NCBI RefSeq assembly: GCF_901933205.1
Contig: NC_044586.1
Span: 17,182,569 to 17,246,568 of the forward strand
Origin: Camarhynchus parvulus
Lineage: Eukaryota > Chordata > Aves > Passeriformes > Thraupidae
Length of the DNA: 64,000 nt
Direction of reading: 5' to 3'
Shown: piece after piece, positions 38,245 through 47,955 of the stretch
Numbering within the stretch: position 1 is the first letter of the stretch
Layout: every line of letters begins with the position of its first letter
Notes under the pieces: model-generated
Database searches by the model: none
The model's input: the letters and a program-made list of their open reading frames with translations, nothing else
What the model was told of the DNA's origin: nothing
Made by a program: the position numbers and the translations under genes

Positions 38245-38690
38245 GAGGAAATGCGCCACGCTCTTTTCACTGATGGTTCCTGTCGCATCGTAGGGATGAA
38301 CCGAAGTGGAAAGCAGCTGTATGGAGCCCCACACGACAAGTTGCACAAGCTACCGATGGAGAAGGTGGGTCAAGCCAACTTGCTGAACTCAAAGCTGTTC
38401 AGCTGGCCCTGGACATTGCTGAGAGAGAGAAGTGGCCAAAGCTCTACCTTTACACTGATTCATGGATGGTAGCCAATGCTCTGTGGGGATGGCTAGAGAG
38501 GTGGAAAAAGGCCAACTGGCAGCGTAGGGGAAAACCGATCTGGGCTGCTGATGAATGGAAAGACATTGCCGCCGGTTAGAGAAGCTACCTGTGAAAGTCC
38601 GTCATGTTGATGCCCATGTCCCCAAGAGTCGGGCTAATGAGGAACACCCAAAACAATGAGCAGGTAGATCTGGCAGCAAAAATAGAGGTG
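38245..38690 (+). pseudogene. pol: RNase H domain remnant
   Basis: RNase H removes the RNA strand of the RNA-DNA hybrid. The first catalytic Asp is in LFTDGSC (Asp at 38272-38274). The later YTDSWMVANAL block holds another active-site Asp (38457-38459) in a different frame. The C-terminal HVDAHV block, near 38603-38620, is in a third frame. An in-frame TAG at 38577-38579 closes the middle frame. All motifs are in the expected order and spacing after the connection region, so the domain is recognisable but broken. Confidence 0.85.
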
Positions 38691-39593
38691 TCAAAGATAG
38701 ACTTAGATTGGCAACATAGGGGAGTTGTTCTTAGCTCGATGGGCCCATGATGCCTCAGGTCATCAGGGTAGAGATGCCACCTATAAGTGGGCACGAGACC
38801 GAGGGGTGGATCTAACCATGGACAGCATTTCTCAGGTTATCCATGACTGTGAGACATGCGCTGCCATCAAACAGGCCAAGCGAGTGAAGCCCCTCTGGTA
38901 TGGTGGGCGGTGGTCCAAGTACAAGTATGGGGAGGCCTGGCAGATTGACTACATCACACTGCCCCAGACACGCCAAGGCAAGCGCTACGTGCTGACCATG
39001 GTGGAAGCCACCACTGGATGGTTGGAGACCCACCCTGTGCCTCATGCCACTGCCAGGAACACCATCCTGGGCCTGGAAAAGCAAATCCTGTGGAGACATG
39101 GCACCCCTGAGAGAATTGAGTCAGATAATGGGACTCATTTCAAGAATGGCCTTATCAACACCTGGGCCAGGGAACATGGCATTGAATGGATATATCATAT
39201 CCCCTATCATGCACCAGCTGCCGGAAAGTTGAACGGTGCAATGGACTACTTAAAACTACCCTGAAAGCACTGGGGGGGGGGACTTTTAGAAATTGGGAAA
39301 TGAACCTAGCAAAAGCCACCTGGATGGTCAACACCAGAGGGTCCATAAATCGAGCTGGTCCTGCCCAGTCTGAACCACTGCACACAGTGGATGGAGATAA
39401 AGTCCCTGTTGTACACATGAAAGGTATTTTAGGAAAGACTGTTTGGATTACTCCCACCTCAGGCAAAGATAAACCCATCCGTGGAATTGTTTTTGCTCAA
39501 GGACCTGGTTGCACTTGGTGGGTAATGCAGAAAGATGGAGAAAGCCGTTGTGTACCACAGGGAAACCTAGTCTTAAGTGAGGACTGTGTGTAA
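38691..39593 (+). pseudogene. pol: Integrase remnant, HHCC and DD35E motifs present
   Basis: Integrase inserts viral DNA into the host chromosome. The N-terminal zinc-binding residues are all present in one frame: His 38746 and His 38761 (H-x4-H), Cys 38848 and Cys 38857 (C-x2-C). The catalytic core has Asp at 38947-38949 (QIDYITLP) and Asp at 39124-39126 (ESDNGTHF). The Glu (KVERCNG, 39231-39233) sits about 35 residues later, but in another frame after a one-base-type shift near 39215-39230. The C-terminal part (39186-39593) ends with QGNLVLSEDC and a TAA at 39591-39593. A run of ten G at 39272-39281 lies in the last part and is in frame. No dUTPase follows. This is the best preserved gene of the element, with one main break. 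Confidence 0.92.
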
Positions 39594-39633
39594 GGTTTGG
39601 GTTTTGTTTGTTTGTTTTTTTTGTGATACAGAT

Positions 39634-39654
39634 GGAAATAGGAAAAGGGGTGGA
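39634..39654 (+). promoter_or_regulatory. Polypurine tract before 3' LTR
   Basis: A purine-rich run with the core GGAAATAGGAAAAGGGG lies just before the start of the 3' LTR and after the integrase stop. This is the usual plus-strand primer position. It is preceded by a T-rich stretch, a common companion. Confidence 0.7.
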
Positions 39655-39657
39655 TAA

Positions 39658-40331
39658 TGTTGAAGATTGCATGCAAGATGTTTTCCATTACCATCTGTAT
39701 GGCTGATTACCTTGTCAAGTGAGCAGTTTGCCTTATCTCTCTCTTTGAATGACCACATTCACACCTTCCTCGGGAGGGGACCTCCGCTGATAACAGACTA
39801 TTGAATATCGGTGCATGACTGATAAGAACTATAACATCCCATTGTGAGACGCTCCGCCCAGAGGGAGGAGCCAAGCACTGCTACCCCATATACTCAAAGA
39901 TTCTGAAATTGCAGTTTCAGTTTATTTTTCTCCACGAGATTCCCCAGAGGAACAGCAGCTACCTTTTCCTCCTGGATCTTCAGAGGAAGACTACATCCTT
40001 CTCTACAGAACCCCCTTGCTCCAACAGAACCACACCTGATACTTCAGAGGACTGCAGCCACATTTTCAATCGGACTGCCACTAGCACCCTGACCAACAGG
40101 GTGTCAGGTTGGGTTCTGACTCTGTCAGTGTTGTTCCAGTGGACTGTATGTTTATTTTATTCTTTTTATTTCTTCCCTATTAAAGAACTGTTATTGCCTG
40201 CTCCCATATCTTTGCCTGAGAGCCCCTTAATTTAAAATTGTAGCAATTCGGAGGGGGGGGGAAAGGTTCATCCTTCCTCTTGGGAGGGGCGCCTCCCTCC
40301 CTCTCAACACACCCCTGCCTTCACACAAACA
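39658..40331 (+). mobile_element. 3' LTR of ERVL-like provirus, about 674 bp
   Basis: It starts TGTTGAAGATTGC and ends CACAAACA, by alignment with the end of the 5' LTR. A polyadenylation signal ATTAAA is at 40179-40184. The promoter area contains GAGGAGCCAAGC and CCCATATACTC shared with the 5' copy. A G-run (GGAGGGGGGGGG) lies near 40251. It is well preserved compared with the 5' LTR. The 3' boundary is set by comparison only and could shift by a few bases, because the DNA beyond it is also A/C-rich. Confidence 0.82.
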
Positions 40332-40665
40332 CAAGAAAGACCACACCAAAAAAGAACACAACCAAAACAAAAAAAACAAAAAAAAACCAAAACACAAGCA
40401 ACCCGAAAGAAAAAACAGGAGGGCAACACACCCCCAAAACAACCCCCCCCAACAACAAAAACCCACCACCAAACACCACAAAAAAAACAACCCCCCCCCA
40501 CCCCCCCACGCCCCCCCACCCACTCCCCCAATACCAAAAACACCCACAACAACACCAAAAAAAATACCCCAAAAAACAAAAACCCCCCCCTCCCCCCCAA
40601 CCCCAATGCCACCCCCCCCACCCCAACAACACCCCCCCCCCCAAAAAAAAACCCCAAAAACCACA
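40332..40665. repeat. A/C-only low-complexity tract, about 335 bp
   Basis: The plus strand is almost entirely A and C, with runs such as CCCCCCCC and AAAAAAAA alternating irregularly and only a handful of G or T. It begins at the 3' edge of the provirus. The minus strand is therefore G/T-only with many G-runs. It gives long artificial frames on both strands (Gly/Val/Phe-rich on the minus strand). It has no clear repeat unit, unlike the microsatellites elsewhere in the window. Confidence 0.92.
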
Positions 40666-41457
40666 CTTTTGTAAAAGAGGTATTGTGCTTTGCTTGGGTT
40701 CTGAGTGGGTAGAAACAGCAGCATTTTCTCACTGACAAACTGCCTGCAACTTGCACAAACTCGTGAGAACACCCAACACTATCAGACTTCAGGAAGTGAA
40801 AAGAAAGATTTTAATGGGCAAAGAGGTAGTGCAGGCTGTGGACTGAACCTAGGTAGAGCCACAGAAACCTTCCATTGTCTCACTGCTTTCCCTGTCCTTT
40901 GGCAAAAGGTTATTGACTATTGTGCAGAAGCTCATGTAGATACTGTTTACTCTGGAAAATAATTTCCACAGGGTAATTTTGACTAAAGTTGCAGAATTGT
41001 TTTCCCCCATCTGCAAATTTTGAAGAAGAAAGCACAAGTCCCTGCCTCACATGTATACATTCATCTGTGTATACACAAAAAATTCCTCTGTTTATATGCA
41101 CAGAGCCATCTGCATTAAGCTCATTACTAGAATTTTAATTGTCTAAGAGTTTAATTGTCTAATTGCACAAGAGTACCTGAGACCCTTTTCAGAGTTAGGT
41201 ATCTGCTATGTGAACCAATTCAAATTCCTTCCTTCATTTTCCAACAAGTTATTGTCAGAACTACAGCAGAACATTCACACTGTGTGTTAGAGCAATTCAG
41301 TTTGTTGTTCAGACTGTTTACTTTAACCTAAGTTTGATTTTAATCCAATTTTCCCTTCCTGAAAGAAGAAAACACATGTCACTAGAAGCACTAAATCCCA
41401 AAAATGGCCCAATGGAAAAAGAGCCAGTCTTTGTAAAAACAGAGATGTGCTTTCTGT
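40666..41457. other. No gene recognised
   Basis: Unique sequence between the A/C tract and a CR1 copy. Confidence 0.6.
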
Positions 41458-42222
41458 TAGAATCATAGAATCATTTATGTTGGAAAAGGCTTTTAAAGAT
41501 CATCAAGTCCAACTGTTCTCCCTTCACTGTCAAGTCCACCACTAAACCCCGTCCTGAGGCAGAACATCTACACATCTTTCAAATCCCTCCAGGGATGATG
41601 ACTCAAGCACTGCCCTGGTCAGCCTGCTCCATGGCTTAACAACCTTTTTGCTGAAGAAATTGTCCCTAATATTCAAGCTAAACCTCCCCTGGCACAGCTT
41701 GAGGCCGTTTACCTCTTGTCCTGTCCCTTGCTCCCTGGGAGCAGAGCCTGGAATCAGGTCCCCCCGGCTGTCCCCTCCTATCAGGGAGTTGTGCAAAGCC
41801 AGAAGCTCCCTGCTGGGCCTCCTTTTCTCCAGGAAAAGACAAAAGCCCCCCCAGCTCCCTCAGCCTTCTCCTGGTGCTCCAGCCCCTTCCCTCTCTGGAC
41901 ATGCTCCAGCCCCTCCATGTCTTTCTTGTCCTGAGGTTCTCAGAACTGGACACAGGACTAGAGCCACACCTGTGTCCAGCACAGGGGGACAGTCACTGCC
42001 CTGGTCCTGCTGTCCCCAGCACCCCCAGGGCCTTTCCCAGCTTTCCAGCCCCTCTGCCCCAGCCTGGAGCTGCAGGGGGTTGCTGTGACCCAAGCCAGGA
42101 CTGGGCCCTTGGCCTTGCTGCCCCTCAGAGCACTGGCCTGGGCCCATGGATCCAGCCTGTCCAGATCCCTTCCTACCCTCCAGCAGACTAACACTCTCAC
42201 ACAACATGGTGTTATCTGCTGC
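41458..42222 (-). mobile_element. CR1 LINE 3' portion, minus strand
   Basis: The plus strand begins with AGAATCATAGAATCATTTATG, the complement of the CR1 3' tail with its 8-bp repeats. It continues through CAAGTCCAAC, TGAGGCCGTTTACCTCTTGTCC, CCCCAGCCTGGAGCTGCAGGG and ATCCAGCCTGTCCAGATCCC, which are standard CR1 blocks in order. It is 5'-truncated near 42222 and uninterrupted. It serves as a reference for the disrupted copy at 21885. Confidence 0.93.
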
Positions 42223-44269
42223 CAGCACAAATGCTGAACCTTGTCGAGCCTCCTGTCACCGCAAGTGAATGCCATTTGGCTTGTACTTGTGCCACCTGCA
42301 CCCACTGCTACTGGGTGCACACCAGGGAACAGCCCAGCAGCAGAAGCCCGTGAGCTAACATGTGACACACAACACCCACTGCTTTACTGGTCCCTTTTAT
42401 GATGCCTGCGCGTGCCTGAACTTTGATATAATGCAACAAAAATTATCACAAATGGAGTAAACCTCAATGGAAAGAGAAATTGCATAGAACACTGCTGATA
42501 ACACCATGCTACTCTGCATACTTTACATACAGCTCTCATTTTCTCCATGCAGCATCCAGAAATCAAAGTGGGGCAGAATTCGCCCTTTGTGTTTCATTGA
42601 TGAAGAACAGCTACATAAATATCTCAGTAAATACGGAGTGTTGATCTAAACAGTCTTGACAAGCTGAGCACTCATCAGTTCCCATCATCAAAATTGTTAT
42701 GCAGCAAGTAACCAGAGCCTCAAAGTGTTAACAGGGAGCTGAAACAGCACAGCATCAACCTGTTCTTGAGAACTGGAATCAGTATACTGCTACTAATACA
42801 CATTCTGGGGTGGCATGAACAACAAACAAGGGGCAGACTCCTCTATTTGGTGCCCTTTCCAAAATATTCCTGCAATGTCATCTAACAATACAGCAAGGGT
42901 TGCACTCTTCTGCCAGCGAACTTCGGTTTTGCCAGCGGAACAGATTGCAACTGACAGGTGAAAAAAGTGATACTTGTAATCATTATACATCTGAATAACT
43001 CAATTTCCTACTGATTCTTAATTTAGTAGTTCAGTGGTTACCAGGCCAACACAGCACCTGCTAAATAACTACCTGAAATTCCCTCTATAGTAATGAAGCA
43101 AGTTTTGGCCTCTGGGCTTCCAAAGACAGCTGGCATCGAGACACCAAGTGAGTCAGAACAACGTCAAAGTCACATCTGCTTCTGTAATGACCCAACCTGC
43201 CATTATCTATTGTCCGTTCTCCAGGCAGTTCCCACTTTAGATGTCTGTGGTGCTAGGTTTTCCTTGGGGATTCCGCTTTTAAGAACAGTTGCCAATCTGA
43301 ATTGGAATCAAGATGTATGGAAACCTCAGAGTTTGTTTGTTATTTGATCTAAAATCTAATGCGAGCAGATAAAAACTGGACAATATGTTCAGAGGAAGTT
43401 ACACACAAGAGTGGCTTCTCTTTGCTCTTCAACAGACCCCATATTTTGGGAGATCTTGTGGGGTCAGGTGGGTTCTAAAGGCTCACATGCAAAATAAATA
43501 AACTCAGCCTGGCCTTTATAAAGTAATTTACATATAAAAACCATGAAGTGTAAAACATCCTTCCTTAGGTACCCATTTGACTGTTGGTTTTCCTGCTCCC
43601 TTACACATGTGGTAAAGCAAACACTAGTGCATTTAGGGTGAATCCTGTTAAGTGGTTACAGGATTGGTGAATAGCTTATTCCTCTGAACGCTCATCAACC
43701 GATTCTTGAATCTTCATCAGATTTGTGCCCAGGATTGGCTGGGGACTTGGTGCATTACAGGGGAAACGATTCAGAATACTGAAAAGCCTTTCAGAAACTT
43801 AGTCAGACCCTCTTGATGTGAAATCACAACTCCAAGGCTAGGTGTTCTACTAACAAAAAAACAAGCACAGAAAACGCACTGACTTTTACTCAGTCACTTC
43901 TACCTTTGTGCTGTCTCAGATTGCACTGCTTAGCAATAATTCAAGGGTGATAACACTATCCTAAAAAGGTTACACATTCCCTTTTTGCCCTTCCTTTGCA
44001 TTAGTTTCTTAAAAACTTTATTTCAAACCAAAAAAGTTCCCATCACTGCATTTTTTTATATTACAGTATGTGCACTGGTGGGAAGGAATGAAAATGGATT
44101 TCCAATAAAAACAGAAAAATAAAAAATACTTAAAAAATAAACGTTTCAAGTAAAAGCACTGGAAAAAAGGAGTAACTCCATATAACCAACACGATTCCTG
44201 TTACTGCTCATTAAAAAAAAAAAAAAAATTTAGGTTTTTGCCAAAGCCCACCATAATCTGAGCTAGCTC
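42223..44269. other. No gene recognised
   Basis: Unique DNA with a run of about 16 A near 44213-44228. No exon or repeat family identified. Confidence 0.6.
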
Positions 44270-44861
44270 TGTACACTCAGGGAGCCACAACAGGACTGGG
44301 GAACAGCTGGGGACTAGGGTTTTCCCACAGCTGAACCTGAAGACCTGCCCGCTCTACAGCGCATGCTGTTACAGCAAGGACCAGGTGAAGGAGGAACCTC
44401 TTTGTCCTGAGGTTCCACAAGGAAAATCTATTCCCAATAAAAAGATAAAGCAGCACAGACAGCTCCCACTGCCTCAGTGCAAGGGTCTATATAGAGCTGC
44501 AAACCAGGGGGTGGATAAAAAAAATCAACCAATAGAGGGATTTCAAGGGTGGAGCAAGGGGATTACATCAACATTGTGGGACCGATCAGGATATGGGGAG
44601 GAGAGGGGAAAGGTCACGTGGGCCAATGGGGCATCCTGGATTAGGGGATTTCCAAGTGGGTGTTTCAATCAGGGATTGGCCCAGGGGGTAAATGCCCGGG
44701 GACGTTCAGGAAAAAGGGGCAGGGTCGCCTTGACAGGCAGGGAAGGGACTAGAACAAAGGGAGGGGCATAGCTTGAGGGACAGCTTTAAGGGCGGGTACA
44801 ATTTAAGGAAAAACCAACTTGGGAAAAATGTGGGGGGCATAACAGAATGGACCATTTAACA
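44270..44861 (-). mobile_element. Probable solo LTR, minus strand, about 590 bp
   Basis: On the minus strand the block begins TGTTAAATGG (or 17 bp later TGTTATGCC). It has several CCAAT-type boxes and a TATA box in CTCTATATAGACC (complement near 44488-44497), and ends in GAGTGTACA. The GC content is clearly above that of the flanks. The word TAGCT occurs beside both edges but is offset by one base on each side, so a target duplication is only suggested. The 128-codon frame at 44385-44771 lies within it and is not a gene. Confidence 0.62.
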
Positions 44862-46887
44862 ATAGCTTAATGAAATAAACATGAACCACAACGGATTTTT
44901 TTCAGAAGCAGCTGGCATGACAAGAGTGATGCATCAGAAAGCAAGCTCTGTGTTTATGGCCAGTATGAGAAAAATGAGGTGTAATGCAACCTTGTTACCT
45001 ACACACACTTTCCTATTACTGCTGAAGCAGATTTACATTGCTATTTAATCATGGGTGACAGGCTTCCCATGATTTTAAGCTTCGGGCACTTTACGAAAGA
45101 AATTCCACCTTTTTACTTTACCAGGTACTGGAGATTAGGAGGAGGAGGTCAGAGTATTTCCCTCAGTGGGGTTGTATTGCTGCAGATCATTAAACCTGGC
45201 AGATTTATTTGTCTTTACCCACTGACATTAAGGTTTACATCCAAAATTTCAGGCAAGGATGCTCAACACAAGGCTGGAATTCAAATAAAAGTGCCCTGGC
45301 TCTCCAAGCCATTGAGCATCTGTGACTCTGAAGGTTTCCTTGCTCAAAAAGTGCAACTGAGAGTTTTAAGCCTCAAGAAAGATTTTCCAGGAGAATGCTC
45401 TATACAGCACCTACCAAAAAAGGACACACTTGTGGTGTGGCCTTAAGTCAGTAACTATTAAACAGAAATTAAAGCACTTCTGGAAGTCCCTGAGCTGCTG
45501 ACTTTTGGAAGACCAAATAGGAAAATACTTTGTGATCTTACTTTGGCTGTGGTGATCAACAAGATTTATTGTTGAATCTAATGATTGCTGAGTCACAACA
45601 CTTAAGGTTCCTTAACTGCTGTGGTTTTTCAACAAAATGATCCTCTCCTACATGGTTTTTAGGCAGCTGCCTTATTAGATTTAAAACTTGCCTGCAATGC
45701 CCATGAGACTGCTGCCTGAGAAGACAACTGGGTAGAGTTTATATACCTTTTTTTCACTTTTTTACTGAAATTTTTACATTTGGACTTTGGTAGTTCAAGC
45801 CTTTGTTTGGTCTAATATTGTGAGTAATTCACATCCCTAAGGTTTGACTGTCTGCTCACAGCCAGCACAGGAATGAACATAGACATTACTGAGATGTTTT
45901 CTTTTAAGGTGTAATAGCAGCCACTTTTAAACCACTTTTTTAACGCAGCATATAAAATGTTTCAGAAATATACACTAATATACTACAGTCAAGGCCTTCA
46001 AACTGAGAACAGGCAAAAAATTTGGTTCTCTGAGGAAAAAACAAAACCATATGAAAAAATATATAATTAGGTGCAGCAGTATGAAGAGGACCATTTTTTG
46101 GAAAACATCATTAAAAAGACATATCAGCCCTTCTGGTCATATTTAGGGAACAATCCTTCAGAATACCCTCTGTGACTCTGTCAGCAGTCATGTGAAAAAC
46201 AAAGTCATGAGCTTCACCTGACACCCAGAAGTGCTGGAGAAGCAGCAGAACTTGTGGTGAAACTACTCAGTGGCTGCAGCAAGAAAACTTGAGTATTAAC
46301 ACAGAAAACTGATGAGTAAACATCATATGTTTAATGTCTGCTAGTAGAGAAGCAGATGAGCTGCTTTTAAACCTTGGATGAAGCACAGTGGGCAATAAAT
46401 TTCTGTGCCTGTAAACCTGCTCCTGGATCATCTGTCTCTTCCTACCCACGAGTCTGCTCCTGACAGTGCTACTGTTCTTGCCTTGATCCTGTTTAAGGTC
46501 CTTCACTGGAACAGTTTTGTACTGCCACCATCCTCTCCCAGAAAACAGGAATAAATGTATTAGACAAAAAGTTCCTATCTGCCAAGAAGGATTCCAGGAA
46601 AACACACTGATAGATAATGTCCTCCTTCCAAAATTAGTTAAGTAGTTAAAAGTTGCTTTTATCCTGAAAGAAGAGTTCCCCTAAGTTCAATACAAAGACT
46701 GGGACCTCTCTTGGCTGCCCTTTGGGGCATTCCTGCCCAGGAGTTCCCTGATAATCCTGAGCCTTGTCCCTAGAAGATCCAGCAGTTCTCTGGGCAGAAC
46801 CCAGGTCACACCTAAGTATTATTTTCATTTCTGGGCTCCCCAGTGGAGGAGGAATATGGAATTACTGAAGAGGATCACACCACCCAT
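44862..46887. other. No gene recognised
   Basis: Unique DNA. A 131-codon plus-strand frame (45051-45446) is the longest outside repeats on this side of the window, but it shows no domain, signal peptide or other gene evidence. Confidence 0.55.
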
Positions 46888-47272
46888 AATGAATGGACTG
46901 GGGCATCTTTCGTGTGAGGGAGGGCTGAGAGAACTGGGGCTGTTTAGCCTGGAGAAGAGTCAGGGGGAATCTCATCAGTGGACATAAATACCTGAAGGGA
47001 GGATGCAAAAAGGTGGAGTCAGGCCTTTTTCACTGGTGACAGAAGAAAGGGGCACAAAGTAAATCAGGGCAAGGTCTATCTGACCATCAGGAAACACTTT
47101 TGTTTTGTGTGGGTGACTGAGCCCTGGAGCAGGCTGCCCAGAGAGGCTGAGGAGTCTCCATCCTTGGACATAGCCCAAGGCAATGGGATCCAGTATCCCT
47201 GCTTGAACAGGGGACTTGGACCAGAGGACCTGTAGAGGTCTCTTCCAGCCTTCAGACCTTCTGTAACTCTGG
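46888..47272 (+). mobile_element. CR1 LINE 3' fragment, plus strand, diverged
   Basis: Reads in CR1 sense: GGGCTGAGAGAACTGGGGCTG, TTAGCCTGGAGAAGAG, CCTGGAGCAGGCTGCCCAGAG, and GGTCTCTTCCAGCC close to the 3' end. The terminal 8-bp repeats are decayed. It is more diverged than the copy at 41458, so probably older. Confidence 0.88.
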
Positions 47273-47496
47273 TTCCATGTAAGTCAGTGGTGTGTTCCTG
47301 AGCGCCTTTTCTTCGCTACCCTTTACAAGCTGGTGGCATGGCACTGAAAAGATTATTTGTTAGCAGGAGTGTGAGCTACCACAGCTTATCTCTTTTTAAT
47401 ATAAAACCTTGTGCTATGCCAAGGCTTGAACCTCACCCATCTCAAAATTTAAGAGAAGATGAACTACAGACAAGTGTCAGTGATGAATGCTTAGGA

Positions 47497-47955
47497 ATTC
47501 AGCACAGAATCACCAAATAGTTTCGGGTGGAAGGGACCTTTCAAGGTCATCTAGTCCAACCTCCCTGCAGTGAGCAGAGACATCTTCCACTAGATCAGCT
47601 TGCTCAAAGCCCTGTCTGATCTGACCGTGAATGTTTCCATGGATGAGGCATCCACCACCTTGGCAGGGCAACCTGTTCCTGTGCCTCACCACCCTCATCA
47701 TAAAATATTTCTTCCTTAAATCCAGTCTGCATCTATCATTTGTTAGTTTAAAACCATTACCCCTTGCCTTATCAGAGGCCTTGCCTTACAGACTCTGCTA
47801 AAAAGTCTATTCCCATCTTTCTTACATGCCCTCTTTAAATATGGGAAAGCCACCATAAGGTCTCCTTGGACTCTCAGTCTTCTCCATGCTGACCAACCCC
47901 AACTCTCAGCCTGTCTCCATAGCAGAGATGCTCCAGCCCTCTGATCATTTCTCTT
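47497..47955 (-). mobile_element. CR1 LINE 3' fragment, minus strand
   Basis: The plus strand shows CR1 complement blocks: CAGAATCACCAAATAG, GGTGGAAGGGACCTTTCAAGG, TCATCTAGTCCAACC, GGCAACCTGTTCCTGTGCCTC and GATGCTCCAGCCCTCTGATC. The 3' end is at the left and the 5' truncation near 47955. It faces the plus-strand CR1 at 46888 with the two 3' ends about 225 bp apart. Confidence 0.92.

Larger units (their letters stand above)
34135..40331 (+). mobile_element. ERVL-like endogenous retrovirus, defective, no env
   Basis: A full-length-order provirus of about 6.2 kb: 5' LTR, primer binding site, gag, protease, reverse transcriptase, RNase H, integrase, polypurine tract, 3' LTR. The pol motifs and gene order match the avian ERVL (class III, spumavirus-related) group. 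There is no envelope gene between the integrase stop at 39593 and the 3' LTR at 39658. No dUTPase domain follows the integrase. The internal genes change reading frame at least ten times, so the copy is non-functional as written. I found no exact 5-bp target duplication. The region is GC-richer than its surroundings, as expected for an insertion. Confidence 0.93.

Noticed and set aside
39594..39657. Space for an env gene
   Set aside because: Only 64 bp are available between the integrase stop and the 3' LTR.
34125..40345. Target duplication of the provirus: similar A-rich words (CAAAGAAGAC before, CAAGAAAGAC after)
   Set aside because: The match is inexact and both flanks are low complexity, and the left LTR edge is not defined.
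40227..40772. Gly/Val/Phe-rich frames of up to 181 codons on the minus strand and Pro/Lys/Thr-rich on the plus strand
   Set aside because: They come from the A/C-only tract and the G-run of the LTR.
44385..44771. 128-codon plus-strand frame, basic and Gly-rich
   Set aside because: It lies inside a probable LTR on the opposite strand and has no domain.
45051..45446. 131-codon plus-strand frame in unique DNA
   Set aside because: No recognisable family, no splice context or codon bias that I can see. A chance frame of this length is expected in 64 kb.
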